Source: Brachybacterium tyrofermentans
GTDB lineage: Bacteria; Actinomycetota; Actinomycetes; Actinomycetales; Dermabacteraceae
Direction of reading: 5' to 3'
DNA: 64,000 bases
Assembly: GCF_014897585.1 (NCBI RefSeq)
Contig: NZ_JABUXW010000016.1
Location: 50,035 to 114,034 of the forward strand
Shown: piece after piece, positions 18,417 through 27,595 of the stretch
How positions within the stretch are numbered: the first letter of the stretch is position 1
Layout: each line of letters begins with the position of its first letter
Notes under the pieces: generated by a model
Database searches by the model: none
Told to the model about the DNA's origin: nothing
Seen by the model: only the letters and a program-made list of their open reading frames with translations
Position numbers and translations under genes: made by a program

Positions 18417-19381
18417 GCGACCGCCTGCCCGCTGCAGACACCCAGACCTCCCCCACCGGCGACGTCAGCAGGGACCGCGGTGAGCTGTTCGAGCTGATCG
18501 CGGGCGACTACCGGGCAGAGATCTCGACGCTCGGCGCCGTCGTCGAGGCCCTCACCGTCGGGGACCGCGACCTGCTGGTGCGCAACCCCGAGCAGGGACC
18601 CATGCAGTTCTACCGCGGAGCGGTGGTGGCACCCTGGCCCAACCGGATCGGCGACGGCGCCTACACCTGGGACGGCCAGCAGATCCAGACCGCGCTCACC
18701 GAGCCCGAGCGCGGCAATGCTCTCCACGGTCTGATCTCGTTCCAGGCCTTCACCCCGGTCGAGGTCGCCGAGGACGCGATCACGCTGCGCACCGAGCTGT
18801 TCCCCTCCCCCGGCTATCCCTTCCACCTGGTGCTCACAGTCCACCACGCCGTCGATGCCGATGCGGGCCTGACCACGACGGTCTCGGCCCGGAATATCGG
18901 CTCTCAGGATGCTCCGTACGGCGTCTGCCCCCACCCGTATCTGGTGGCCGGGACGGAACCCCTGGACGAGTGGACGCTGCAGGTCGAGGCCGGGACGGTG
19001 CTCACCGTCACCGAGGATCGCCTGCTCCCCACCGGCACCGAGCAGATCGCGCCCGGGAGCGACTTCGACTTCAGCCGTCCGCGCACGATCGGTGCGCTGT
19101 TCATCGACCATGCCTTCACGGATCTCGGGCGCGATGAGGACGACATCATGACCGTGACAGTGACGGCCCCCGGAGGGACGGGAGTCGCGCTCACCGCGGG
19201 GACCGAGTGCGGCTGGCTGCAGGTGCACACCGGTGATCGTCCGGAACCGGAGAACAACCGGCTCGGTCTCGCGGTGGAGCCGATGACCTGCCCGCCCGAC
19301 GCCTTCCGCAGCGGCACCGACGTGGTGCGTCTGGCCCCGGGCGAGGACTTCTCCGCGAGCTGGTCGATCCGCGGCTGGTGA
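18413..19381 (+). CDS. Aldose 1-epimerase (galactose mutarotase-like)
   Basis: A 322-residue mutarotase-fold protein. Visible family features: YRGAVVAPWPNRIGDGAYTW, the catalytic-region His in GNALHGL, a CPHPYLV His motif, and a C-terminal Glu in LAVEPMTCPPDAF. It interconverts anomers of a hexose in the cytoplasm; the actual sugar is unknown. It is translationally coupled to lutC by an ATGA overlap, an unexpected partnership. Followed by a strong hairpin terminator. Confidence 0.88.
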   Translation: MSDRLPAADTQTSPTGDVSRDRGELFELIAGDYRAEISTLGAVVEALTVGDRDLLVRNPEQGPMQFYRGAVVAPWPNRIGDGAYTWDGQQIQTALTEPERGNALHGLISFQAFTPVEVAEDAITLRTELFPSPGYPFHLVLTVHHAVDADAGLTTTVSARNIGSQDAPYGVCPHPYLVAGTEPLDEWTLQVEAGTVLTVTEDRLLPTGTEQIAPGSDFDFSRPRTIGALFIDHAFTDLGRDEDDIMTVTVTAPGGTGVALTAGTECGWLQVHTGDRPEPENNRLGLAVEPMTCPPDAFRSGTDVVRLAPGEDFSASWSIRGW

Positions 19382-19452
19382 GCTGAGCCCGGCTCTGGCC
19401 AGGCCCAGTCCGAACCGACCCAGCTCTGTCCGGCCGATCCTTCCCGGCCTCG

Positions 19453-19500
19453 GCATGGCGAGAGCCCGTCACCTCGAAAGGTGACGGGCTCTCGTCATGC
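19453..19500. terminator. Bidirectional terminator, long perfect stem
   Basis: Perfect 15-base arms beginning GAGAGCCCGTCACC around the loop CGAA (19475-19478), extended by GCATG/CATGC after a small internal mismatch. Serves the convergent mutarotase and lsr2 genes. No U-tract. Confidence 0.85.
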
Positions 19501-19532
19501 CGGGATGCACTCCCCGGGAGGCTGCTGCGCGA

Positions 19533-19865
19533 TCAGTTCGCGTGGGCATCCTCGTACGCCGTGCGGATGGTGCCGGAGATCCGGCCACGGTCGGGAACCT
19601 CGTAGCCTGCCTCCCGCGCCCACTCGCGGATGCGTGCGGAATCGTTCGAGCCGCCGGAGCGACCGGACGCGGTCCCGCGGCTGCGACGACCGCCGACACG
19701 ACGGGCCTTGCTGACCCAGGTGCCCAGCTCCTCGCGGAACTTCCGGGCGTTGTCCTCGGACAGATCGATCTCGTAGGCGACGCCGTCGGCGGCGAAGCTC
19801 ACGGTCTCGGCGGCCTGACCGCCGTCGAGATCATCGACGAGCTCCACGTAAGTCTTCCGTGCCAT
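19533..19865 (-). CDS. lsr2: Lsr2-family nucleoid-associated protein
   Basis: A 110-residue protein with the Lsr2 layout: N-terminal dimerisation domain (KTYVELVDDLDG, VSFAADGVAYEIDLSEDNA) and C-terminal DNA-binding domain ending ARIREWAREAGYEVPDRGRI, where the RGR AT-hook-like loop inserts into the minor groove of AT-rich DNA. Lsr2 silences foreign DNA in actinobacteria. ATG preceded by GAGGGAG. Confidence 0.95.
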   Translation of the reverse strand: MARKTYVELVDDLDGGQAAETVSFAADGVAYEIDLSEDNARKFREELGTWVSKARRVGGRRSRGTASGRSGGSNDSARIREWAREAGYEVPDRGRISGTIRTAYEDAHAN

Positions 19866-19935
19866 AGGGGTACTCCCTCGCTGGTCTGCGTGTTTCTGAA
19901 TCCACGAACTCTGGATGAGTTCGCGAGCGCCACCT

Positions 19936-19964
19936 AGTATCCATTGCGAAGGAGAGATTATCAA
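19936..19964 (-). promoter_or_regulatory. Candidate lsr2 promoter
   Basis: Minus strand: -35 TTGATA (19964-19959), 17-base spacer, -10 GATACT (19941-19936), giving an approximately 65-base 5' UTR. This stretch is AT-richer than its surroundings. Confidence 0.5.
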
Positions 19965-19997
19965 TCTGTATCGCAGAATCACTTCCGCACGGTGATC

Positions 19998-20165
19998 CTA
20001 TTCATCCGTCGGATGGAGTTCCCGAAAATCCTTCTCCGCCTGTCGCTGAGCTTCCCGCTCCTGCCGATCCGACCGCAGAATTGCCCGCATCACGAACCAG
20101 AACAGGAGTCCGACGCCCAGAGACGGCAGGAGAGATCCAGCTTCGAAGAAGAATCCGCTGTCCAT
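19998..20165 (-). CDS. Small single-pass membrane protein coupled to lysS
   Basis: A 55-residue ORF: short N-terminus (MDSGFFFEAGS), one hydrophobic helix (residues about 11-30, LLPSLGVGLLFWFVMRAIL) and a highly charged tail (RSDRQEREAQRQAEKDFREL) ending HPTDE. The ATG follows the lysS stop after one base (TGAGATG) and has GGAGG seven bases upstream inside lysS, so translation is well supported. Charged tail after the helix suggests a cytoplasmic C-terminus. Function unknown; I do not recognise a family name. Confidence 0.72.
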   Translation of the reverse strand: MDSGFFFEAGSLLPSLGVGLLFWFVMRAILRSDRQEREAQRQAEKDFRELHPTDE

Positions 20166-20166
20166 C

Positions 20167-21675
20167 TCAGGCCTCCGGCTTCACGAGCGGGAACAGGATC
20201 GTCTCGCGGATTCCGAGGCCCGTCAGCGCCATGAGCAGGCGATCGACGCCCATTCCCATGCCGCCCGTCGGCGGGAGCGCGTACTCCATCGCCTCGAGGA
20301 AGTCCTCGTCCAGACGCATCGCCTCGTCGTCGCCCTGGGCGGCCAGACCCGCCTGCTGGGCGAAACGCTCACGCTGGATGACAGGATCCACGAGCTCGGA
20401 GTAGCCGGTGCCCAGCTCGAAACCGCGCACGTACAGATCCCACTTCTCGACGACACCGGGCGTCGTGCGGTGGGCACGGACCAGGGGGCTGGTCTCGACC
20501 GGGAAATCGCGCACGAAGGTGGGCTCGTACAGGTGGTCGCCCACGCGGTTCTCGAAGAGCTCCTCGACGAGCTTGCCGTGCCCGAACTTCGGATGATCGA
20601 GATCGAGGTCCAGGGACCGTGCTATCTCGCGCAGGCGCTCCGGCGTCGTCTCCGGGGTGATCTCCTCGCCGAGGGATTCGGAGAGCGATCCGTAGACCGT
20701 GATCTTCGCCCATTCCCCGCTGAAGTCGTATTCGGATCCATCCAGGAGCGTGACGACCTGCGAGCCGGTGGCGCGCTCGGCGGCTTCCTGAACAAGAGTC
20801 TGGGTGAGATCGCCGATGGAGTCGTAATCGCCGTATGCCTCATACGCCTCGAGCATCGCGAACTCGGGCGAATGCGTCGAATCCGCGCCTTCATTGCGGA
20901 AGTTGCGGTTGACCTCGAAGACCCGTTCCAGGCCGCCCACCGCCGCACGCTTCAGGTACAGCTCCGGGGCGATCCGCAGGAACAGATCGAGATCGAAGGC
21001 ATTCATGTGGGTGACGAACGGGCGCGCCGCGGCGCCGGAGGGGATCACCTGGAGCATCGGGGTCTCGACCTCGACGAACTCCCGGGAGTGGAAGGACTCG
21101 CGCAGGGAGCGCATCACCTGGGCGCGCTGGCGCACGGTGTCCCGGGCCTGCTGGCGCACGATCAGGTCGACATAGCGGTGACGGACCCGCGACTCCTCGG
21201 AGAGGTCCGCGTGGAGCACGGGGAGGGGGCGCACCGCCTTCGCCGCCATCTGCCAGGTATCGGCGAACACGCTGAGCTCGCCACGACGGGAAGCTCCCAC
21301 GCGACCGTGGAAGAACACGTGGTCGCCGAGGTCGACGTCCGCCTTGAGGTCGGCGAGGCGCTGCTCCCCGATCTCCGCGAGCGAGGCCATGATCTGCAGC
21401 CGCTGACCGGCGCCGTCCTGGATGGTCACGAAGGCGAGCTTGCCGGTGTTGCGCTGGAACACGACGCGACCGGCGACGCCCACGACGTCCTCGGTCTCCT
21501 GGCCCGCCTCCAGGTGCCCGTAGGCCTCCCTCACGGCGGCGACGGTGGTGGTGACGGGGACCGAGACCGGGTAGGCCTCCTCGCCCCGTTCGAGCAGGCG
21601 CTCCCGCTTTGACTTGCGGACCGCTACCTGGTCGGAGGTGTCCGTGGGGTCGAGGGCAGGTGCGTTCTCAGTCAT
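20167..21675 (-). CDS. lysS: Lysyl-tRNA synthetase, class II
   Basis: A 502-residue class II enzyme charging tRNA-Lys. N-terminal OB-fold anticodon domain ([19 protein letters not shown]), then motif 2 ([11 protein letters not shown]) and motif 3 ([15 protein letters not shown]). ATG at 21675 is preferred over the ATG at 21684 because a -10-like GAGAAT overlaps the latter. Upstream gap to panC is 43 bases. Confidence 0.95.
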   Translation of the reverse strand: MTENAPALDPTDTSDQVAVRKSKRERLLERGEEAYPVSVPVTTTVAAVREAYGHLEAGQETEDVVGVAGRVVFQRNTGKLAFVTIQDGAGQRLQIMASLAEIGEQRLADLKADVDLGDHVFFHGRVGASRRGELSVFADTWQMAAKAVRPLPVLHADLSEESRVRHRYVDLIVRQQARDTVRQRAQVMRSLRESFHSREFVEVETPMLQVIPSGAAARPFVTHMNAFDLDLFLRIAPELYLKRAAVGGLERVFEVNRNFRNEGADSTHSPEFAMLEAYEAYGDYDSIGDLTQTLVQEAAERATGSQVVTLLDGSEYDFSGEWAKITVYGSLSESLGEEITPETTPERLREIARSLDLDLDHPKFGHGKLVEELFENRVGDHLYEPTFVRDFPVETSPLVRAHRTTPGVVEKWDLYVRGFELGTGYSELVDPVIQRERFAQQAGLAAQGDDEAMRLDEDFLEAMEYALPPTGGMGMGVDRLLMALTGLGIRETILFPLVKPEA

Positions 21676-21682
21676 GATCCGC

Positions 21683-21688
21683 ATTCTC
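21683..21688 (-). promoter_or_regulatory. Candidate -10 for leaderless lysS
   Basis: GAGAAT on the minus strand, 7 bases before the ATG at 21675; no close Shine-Dalgarno. Confidence 0.3.
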
Positions 21689-21718
21689 TCATCACTCCCC
21701 GTGGAAACGCTGGTCTCC

Positions 21719-22702
21719 TCAGGGAGCTGTCACCACCACCACAGCGGCATCCAGCAGACGGGTGCCCTCCACGCGCCCTGCGAGGGTCACGAGCACCTCA
21801 CCGCGATGGTCGGCGTCGATCTCCTCGAGAGTGCTGGGATCCAGCGCGAGGGCATAGGCCCACTCGATCTCGGCACGATCGACGGCGGCCGCGAGAGCCT
21901 CTCGCAGGGCGGCGTTCGAGGGCGCGGCGTCCTGCGCCGAGGCCAGGGTGCGGGACAGGGCCAGCGCCTGCTCCCGCCCCTGATCGGTGAGGTAGACGTT
22001 GCGGCTGGACCGCGCAAGGCCGCTGTGCTCGCGCTGGATCTCGATCGGCTCGATCCGCACCGGGAGGTCGAGGTCGGCGACCAGCTGCTGGATGATCGCG
22101 ACCTGCTGCGCGTCCTTGCGCCCGAAGACGGCCAGATCCGGCCGCGTGAGCTGCAGGAGCTTCGTGACCACGGTGACGACCCCGTCGAAGTGCCCCGGCC
22201 GGGCCGCGCCCTCGAGGATCGTGCCGGCGCGTCCGGCGGTCACCGAGACGGTGGGCGGCAGCACCGGGTACATCTCCTGGACCGACGGGGCGAAGACGAG
22301 GTCGACGAGCCCGTCGACGAGGGCGAGGTCCTGCTCGAGGACCCGCGGGTAGGCGTCGAAGTCCTCCCCGGGGCCGAACTGGAGCGGGTTGACGAAATCG
22401 GTGAGGATCACGTGATCGGCGATCTCCCGGGCACGGTCCACCAGCGCGAGGTGGCCCTCGTGCAGGGCGCCCATGGTGAACACGGCCGCGACGGTGCCGT
22501 CCAGCCTCGCGCGCGCCTCGCGCAGCTGCGCCTTGGTGGTGAGCAGTGCGGTGTCGCGATCCGGCGTCCGGCCGTCGGCCGATGCGAGGTGCTGACCGGC
22601 CCCCGGGGCAGGGTTCTGTCCGGCCTCCGGTGCGAGGTCCGGTCCGGCGGCCGACGCGGAATGCTCTCCGGCGCCCGGCGCGGCCTGTGGTGCGGTGCTC
22701 AT
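21719..22702 (-). CDS. panC: Pantothenate synthetase with repetitive N-terminal extension
   Basis: A 327-residue protein; the PanC core starts near residue 50 and joins pantoate and beta-alanine using ATP. Core motifs: [14 protein letters not shown] (HIGH-like), [29 protein letters not shown] and the [10 protein letters not shown] loop. Residues 1-48 are an Ala/Gly/Pro/Gln-rich extension built from loose 8-10 residue repeats (APEAGQ, APGAGQ) absent from typical PanC. The ATG overlaps the DUF2520 gene stop (ATGA). Confidence 0.93.
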   Translation of the reverse strand: MSTAPQAAPGAGEHSASAAGPDLAPEAGQNPAPGAGQHLASADGRTPDRDTALLTTKAQLREARARLDGTVAAVFTMGALHEGHLALVDRAREIADHVILTDFVNPLQFGPGEDFDAYPRVLEQDLALVDGLVDLVFAPSVQEMYPVLPPTVSVTAGRAGTILEGAARPGHFDGVVTVVTKLLQLTRPDLAVFGRKDAQQVAIIQQLVADLDLPVRIEPIEIQREHSGLARSSRNVYLTDQGREQALALSRTLASAQDAAPSNAALREALAAAVDRAEIEWAYALALDPSTLEEIDADHRGEVLVTLAGRVEGTRLLDAAVVVVTAP

Positions 22703-23601
22703 GCGTCCTCCCTGGGCGGGTTCTCCTGGAGCAGCGCTCGGATCTGCTCCCGGCTGCCCTCCGGGATCTTCGCACGTGACAGGGCCGCGAGCGCGAGGGC
22801 GCGATAGGTGTCACCGGTATCACCGCGCACGCCGCGCTCCCCCGTCGCGTCGAGATCGTCGAGCGCCTCGAGATGCGCACCCACGGTCCCGGCGTCGCCC
22901 CGCATCACCGGTCCGGTGAGCGCCTTCGCCCCATGGCGCAGGGATTCCTCGAGCGCCGCCTCCAGCAGGGGCCGCAGATACGCGCCGGGATCCTCGACGC
23001 CGATCCGGCCGAGCGCCTCACGGGCCTGGTCCACGAGGACCACGAGATGGTTCGCCGCATGGGCGAGGGAGGCGTGGTACAGTGGCCGGTCCCCCTCCGC
23101 CAGCACCTCGACCTCCCCGCCGAGCTCGACGACGAGGGCCGCGGCGACCGGGAGGAAGGTCGCCGCGGAGGTGATCGCCATCGGGCAGCCGACGAGCCGG
23201 GCCAGATCTGTCCGGGTGCCGGTGAAGGTCATGGCGGGATGAATGGCGAGGGTCGCGCATCCAGCCTCGGCCAGGGGCGCCAGCACGTCGGTCCCGTAGC
23301 GGCCGGAAGTGTGCACGACCAGCTGCCCGCCCGGCGAGAGACCGGTGGCGGCGATCCCGGCGACGAGCGGTACGAGCTGGTCATCGGGCACGGCCAGCAG
23401 GAGCATCTCGCTGCGTTCGACGATCGCGGGCACGTCCAGCAGCGGGGCGCCGGGCAGCAGCTCCTCGGCCCGTTCGCGGGAGGCGTCCGAGACCGCGTAG
23501 ACCCCGGTGATCGCGTGGCCCTCGGCGCGCAGGGCTGCGCCGAGCACGGCCCCGACGCGACCGGAGCCGATGATTCCGATGCCGAGCCGTGGTGCGTTCA
23601 T
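22699..23601 (-). CDS. Rossmann-like/DUF2520 NAD(P)-binding oxidoreductase
   Basis: A 300-residue protein with an N-terminal Rossmann fold (GIGIIGSGRVGAVLGAALRAEGH), a second dinucleotide-fold segment (LLLAVPDDQLVPLV), the family landmark HPAMTFTG and a helical DUF2520 domain (YHASLAHAANHLVVLVDQA). Fold resembles 6-phosphogluconate/ketopantoate reductases. It overlaps panC by ATGA and no panE is in the window, so a ketopantoate reductase role is a reasonable hypothesis, not a demonstrated function. Confidence 0.85.
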   Translation of the reverse strand: MNAPRLGIGIIGSGRVGAVLGAALRAEGHAITGVYAVSDASRERAEELLPGAPLLDVPAIVERSEMLLLAVPDDQLVPLVAGIAATGLSPGGQLVVHTSGRYGTDVLAPLAEAGCATLAIHPAMTFTGTRTDLARLVGCPMAITSAATFLPVAAALVVELGGEVEVLAEGDRPLYHASLAHAANHLVVLVDQAREALGRIGVEDPGAYLRPLLEAALEESLRHGAKALTGPVMRGDAGTVGAHLEALDDLDATGERGVRGDTGDTYRALALAALSRAKIPEGSREQIRALLQENPPREDA

Positions 23602-25430
23602 CGATCCTCCAGGAGTTCATCAGGGGCGGGCGCTGCCGACTGGGTCGGTGCTGGCGACTGGGTGGGCGTCGCCGACAGCCGACCCAGAGCGGGCTGTGGC
23701 CACTGGTCACGATCGCGGTAGCGCCGCAGCGTCCGGGCATCGAGCGCCAGGGCACCGTGCAGAGCACGAGCGTCCTCGCGGGCGAGGCCGCTCAGGTCCA
23801 GGGAGGTGTCCCCCGCGATCCCCACCGACAGGTCGAGCACCCCGAGCCGTCGGGCGAGCGGGCCGTCCTGGAGGGTGAGCTCCTGGATGCGTTCACGCGG
23901 GATGATCTGCACGGTCCGCGCCAGCACCCCGCTGCGGTGGATCACGGCCCCGGGCAGCAGCACGGTGACCTCGGTGCGTCGAGCGATCCAGTACGGGCGG
24001 GCCGGCGTGCGCAGACCCTCGATATCTCGCGCCCTCGCCGTCATCAGGTGCTCGAGGGTTCCGAGGTCGTCGTCGGTCCCGAGCGGGGCGGCGAGGTGGC
24101 TGAGCGTGGCGCCCAGCTCCTCCGAGGTGCCGACGGGCAGGACGTGCTCGGCCCCGTTCTCGTCGGAGTCGTCGATCCCGGCCACGGTCACGGACACGGC
24201 GGTCCAGCCGGGGGTGCGCCACAGCAGCGGCCGGCGCAGCTGGAAGCGCTGCACGCGCCCCGAGGCGATGTTGTCGGTCCGCGTGTTGGCCAGGCCGCGA
24301 CGCATCCGCAGCCCGCGGTCGGTGTCGCGGGAGACGAAGCCCCAGCCGGACTCGATCCGGCCGAAGATGTACTTCGGGATCGTGATCGCAGTGGGCGCCA
24401 GGGCGATGATCACGGCGAAGGACAGGCCGTCCTGCCAGATCGCGAGGCCGATCGCGACGAGGACGCCCACGATGCTCATCACGGTCCCGATGAGGAACCC
24501 GAGGTCCCGAAGGAGCGAGCGCAGGAGTCGCCCGGTGGGGATCTTCGCGATGAGCTCGCCGTCGGTGACGCCGTCGTAGAGGACGTTCTGGAACGTGCCC
24601 GTGCGGTCATGCCCGATGCCCTCGGACCCAGCTTCCTGCGATCCTGCGCCCTGGGGCCCGGTGCCCTGGGATCCGTTGCGCTCGATCCGCGAACCCTCGA
24701 ACTGCGCACCGTCGATCCCCGCACCCTCGATCCAGGCTCCCTCGGTTCCGGCATCGTCCGCGGTGTCCCGGTCCGTCTTCTCGGAGCGGGACTCCGCGGC
24801 CCTGGCGGCGACCCCGAGGATCTGGCGGCGCAGCTGCTCGGCGTCCACGGACTTCACGTACTCGATGTCGAGGTACGACTCCCCGCCGCCCGCGACCTCG
24901 ACCCGGACCTTCGCCAGTCCCAGCACGCGAGCCAGCAACGGCCGCTCGACGGAGACCGACTCGATGCGCGCCCGCGGTGCATATTCGCGGGACTTGCTGA
25001 TCACGCCGGTGTGCAGGGAGACGCCCTCGTCGTCGACCGCGTAGGTCGTGAACCACCAGCTGATCGAGGAGAGCGCGATGGCGATCACCACGGCGGCCAG
25101 GATGACGCCGGCGCCGATGAGCGCCTTGGTGACCGAGAAGTCGTTGACGAGCCGTGCGATGTTCTGGGCGGAGACCACCGCGATGATGCCGACGACGATC
25201 TTCCAGCCGCTCACCAGCGGGGTGATCGGGTGGGTGCGGCGACGCGCGGCCGTGTCGGTGCCGGGCTCCACCGCGGTGCTGTCTGCGGCGCTGCCTTCCG
25301 CCGTGCTGTCCGCGGCGCCGTCTGCAGTGCTGCCCACGGCGGTGCCGCCGTGCCCGGTCTCGTTCTCGGCGTCGTCGGGCCCCGCGGAGGGGTGCTCGGA
25401 CCCTGCGGTGGGGTGCTCGGTCGCACTCAC
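23598..25430 (-). CDS. Large bPH2 (YdbT-like) membrane protein
   Basis: About 610 residues with repeated bacterial PH domains between transmembrane helices (WKIVVGIIAVVSAQ, LIGAGVILAAVVIAIALSSI, FLIGTVMSIVGVLVAIGLAIW). Core PH phrases recur: GVISKSREYAPRARIESVSVERPLL and HRSGVLARTVQIIPRERIQELTLQDGPL. Two low-complexity insertions stand out: an Ala/Ser/Thr/Gly N-terminus and a mid-protein run of five-residue units (AWIEG, AGIDG, AQFEG, ...). The GTG start overlaps the small bPH2 gene stop. YdbS/YdbT pairs are linked to resistance to membrane-active peptides; that role here is inference. Confidence 0.83.
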   Translation of the reverse strand: MSATEHPTAGSEHPSAGPDDAENETGHGGTAVGSTADGAADSTAEGSAADSTAVEPGTDTAARRRTHPITPLVSGWKIVVGIIAVVSAQNIARLVNDFSVTKALIGAGVILAAVVIAIALSSISWWFTTYAVDDEGVSLHTGVISKSREYAPRARIESVSVERPLLARVLGLAKVRVEVAGGGESYLDIEYVKSVDAEQLRRQILGVAARAAESRSEKTDRDTADDAGTEGAWIEGAGIDGAQFEGSRIERNGSQGTGPQGAGSQEAGSEGIGHDRTGTFQNVLYDGVTDGELIAKIPTGRLLRSLLRDLGFLIGTVMSIVGVLVAIGLAIWQDGLSFAVIIALAPTAITIPKYIFGRIESGWGFVSRDTDRGLRMRRGLANTRTDNIASGRVQRFQLRRPLLWRTPGWTAVSVTVAGIDDSDENGAEHVLPVGTSEELGATLSHLAAPLGTDDDLGTLEHLMTARARDIEGLRTPARPYWIARRTEVTVLLPGAVIHRSGVLARTVQIIPRERIQELTLQDGPLARRLGVLDLSVGIAGDTSLDLSGLAREDARALHGALALDARTLRRYRDRDQWPQPALGRLSATPTQSPAPTQSAAPAPDELLEDR

Positions 25431-26005
25431 AGCGCGGCCATGATCTCGAGGCCGCGCTCGGTCAGCATCGCCCGCAGGCGCTCGGCCTCCTGCTTGGGCA
25501 GACCGGGCAGCACGACGGTGGACCCGCCCGCGGCCGTGCTCACGGTGAGCTTCGCGAGGCCGTAGCGACGGTCCACCGGGCCCTCGTCGATCTTCACGGA
25601 CTGCACGCGGCCGTACGGGATCGTGTGCACGGAGCGGAACATGATGCCGCTGGCGATCGTGAGATCCTCCTGCGCGTCGAGGTAGCCGATCGCGCGCACC
25701 CGTCGCGGAGTGAGCAGGAGGCTCTGCAGCAGGATGATCAGCGGCAGCACGCCGATCGGGGCGAGCCACCACAGGTCGGTCAGCACCGCCGCCACGATCG
25801 CGCCCGCGATCAGGAGCACCCAGATCACATATCCCACGATGCTCGCGACGTAGCGGGCGGGCACCAGCCGGGGCGAGACGGGGCGCAGCGCGCCGGTGCC
25901 GAGGAGACCGTCCGGGGTGTCGGGAAGCGTCGGCGCCGTGGGGACGACATGCATCGACGCCGTGGGGCGCTCAGTGGGGTCGGGAGCGGAAGTCATGGTC
26001 ACCAT
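25427..26005 (-). CDS. Small bPH2 (YdbS-like) membrane protein
   Basis: A 192-residue protein: two adjacent hydrophobic helices (YVIWVLLIAGAIVAAVLTDL and APIGVLPLIILLQSLLL) then one PH domain (LTIASGIMFRSVHTIPYGRVQSVKIDEGPVDRRYGLAKL). It pairs with the larger YdbT-like protein by a GTGA overlap, as YdbS/YdbT do. ATG at 26005 preceded by GAGGTG; ATG at 25996 is an alternative. Confidence 0.83.
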   Translation of the reverse strand: MVTMTSAPDPTERPTASMHVVPTAPTLPDTPDGLLGTGALRPVSPRLVPARYVASIVGYVIWVLLIAGAIVAAVLTDLWWLAPIGVLPLIILLQSLLLTPRRVRAIGYLDAQEDLTIASGIMFRSVHTIPYGRVQSVKIDEGPVDRRYGLAKLTVSTAAGGSTVVLPGLPKQEAERLRAMLTERGLEIMAAL

Positions 26006-26132
26006 CGTGTCACCTCGTGCGCGCCGCGCCATCCGACCTCCGGGGGAGGTTTCCGCTCCCGACAGTGTCCTGCCCCGCCGATCGTCGGGGTCCGGGGCCG
26101 ACGTTCAGCCGATCCAGCAGGTTCAGCCGGGC

Positions 26133-26654
26133 TCAGCGCCCGAGCCCGGCGCTCTCTCCGGTGCTCTCGCCGCTGCCCTCGCCGTCGTCCGGAGGCAGCT
26201 GTCCCCAGCGCTCGACGACCACGCCGAGGATCCCGAGCGCGATCCCGACCACGGCGGCGGCGACGGTGGGGAGCACGGCTCCGAGCGGGTCCCCGTTCCC
26301 GGTGACGACCAGGAACAGGGCCTGCCCGGTGAAGATGCCGCCCACCACCGTGCCGGTGTAGGCACAGGCACGCGCCAGCAGCACGGTGCGGAAGGCCGTG
26401 GGGAGATCGATCTGATGGCGACGCGGGGCGAGGCTCGGATGCACCCGGCGCTCCTCGCTCTCGGCCATGTAGCGGCGCAGCGGGATCCCATAGGCCAGCA
26501 GCACCCCGCCGAGAGCGAGCATCACCACGGTGGTCAGCCAGCCCGCGATCGGCAGGGAATGGCCCCGCGCGGCGAGGGTTTCGAGCATCTGGGCACCGAA
26601 CCCTGCACCGACCACGAGGATCAGCAGCAGGATCGGCAGATTGAGTGGCTTCAT
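26133..26654 (-). CDS. DUF3180 membrane protein
   Basis: A 173-residue protein with four predicted membrane helices (LPILLLILVVGAGFGAQML; GWLTTVVMLALGGVLLAYGIPL; a third around AYTGTVVGGIFTGQALFLVV; and VGIALGILGVVVERW) and the RTVLLARACAYTGTVVGG segment that marks DUF3180. This actinobacterial family is habitually next to folK. ATGA overlap with the folB-folK gene. Role unknown. Confidence 0.82.
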   Translation of the reverse strand: MKPLNLPILLLILVVGAGFGAQMLETLAARGHSLPIAGWLTTVVMLALGGVLLAYGIPLRRYMAESEERRVHPSLAPRRHQIDLPTAFRTVLLARACAYTGTVVGGIFTGQALFLVVTGNGDPLGAVLPTVAAAVVGIALGILGVVVERWGQLPPDDGEGSGESTGESAGLGR

Positions 26655-27595
26655 GGGCGACCGAACCCGGGGATCGTCGGGCCGGGCCGCAGGCCGTCGC
26701 GATCCTCGGCGTGCGCGAGGAGCTCGGCGATCGGACCGAGGCCCGGCATCTCGGCATCGGGCCGGGCGGCGTGCCACGGAGCGAGCACGAAGGCCCGTTC
26801 GTGGGCACGGGGATGCGGGAGCGTGAGCTCCTCGTCTGCGCTCACGCTCTCGCCATAGGTGATGACGTCGACGTCGAGCGTGCGGGGCCCCCACCGGACC
26901 AGGCGCTCACGATGCGCATCGCGCTCAGCGCGGTGCGCCGCCTCGAGCAGATCGAACGGCCCCAGGACGGTGCTCACGCCGATGGCGGAGTTCAGGAAGG
27001 CGCCCTGCCCGTCGGGCCCGCCGACAGGGGCGGTCTCCAGCACGGGGCCCGTCCAGCCGATCTCGATCCCGTCGGTCCGCCCGAGCAGGTCCAGGGCGCG
27101 GGCCAGATGCGATTCCCGGTCGCCGAGGTTCGTGCCCAGGGCGAGGACGGCCTCGACAGGGGCCGCGTCGCGGGTGATGGTGATCGCGACGTCGCCCACC
27201 GGCAGACCGACGGGGGCCGAGGGCTTGTGCACCCGCACCTCCACACGGCGCACGAGCGGGTGCCCGGTGTCGGTGAGGATCCGCTGCGCGATGCGCTCCG
27301 CGAGGGTCTCGACGAGGTCGTGGGAGCCGCTGCCGATCTCCTCGTGCACCGCGGCGGCCACCTCCGCGTAGTTCACGGTGCGCGAGAGCGCGTCGCGGCG
27401 GCCGGCCGGAGCGGTCGACAGATGGAGCGCGACGTCGACCACGAACTGCTGGCCGAGATCCTTCTCCTGGCTGAGCACGCCGTGCCGGCCCCAGGCCCGG
27501 ATCCCGGTCACCTCGATGCGGTCGAGCTGATCGAGCGCGCGACCGGGGTGCGAGCTGCCCGGGAGGGACGGTTCAGGACCTGCGGTGGTGGTCAT
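26651..27595 (-). CDS. folB-folK: Dihydroneopterin aldolase - HPPK fusion
   Basis: A 314-residue bifunctional folate enzyme. Residues about 25-145 are FolB (GIRAWGRHGVLSQEKDLGQQF, VNYAEV, ETLAERIA); residues about 150-314 are 6-hydroxymethyl-dihydropterin pyrophosphokinase (LALGTNLGDRE, GPRTLDVDVI, LPHPRAHERAFVLAPW). The two consecutive pathway steps are joined in one chain, a known arrangement in actinobacteria. Overlaps folP by ATGA. Confidence 0.95.
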   Translation of the reverse strand: MTTTAGPEPSLPGSSHPGRALDQLDRIEVTGIRAWGRHGVLSQEKDLGQQFVVDVALHLSTAPAGRRDALSRTVNYAEVAAAVHEEIGSGSHDLVETLAERIAQRILTDTGHPLVRRVEVRVHKPSAPVGLPVGDVAITITRDAAPVEAVLALGTNLGDRESHLARALDLLGRTDGIEIGWTGPVLETAPVGGPDGQGAFLNSAIGVSTVLGPFDLLEAAHRAERDAHRERLVRWGPRTLDVDVITYGESVSADEELTLPHPRAHERAFVLAPWHAARPDAEMPGLGPIAELLAHAEDRDGLRPGPTIPGFGRP

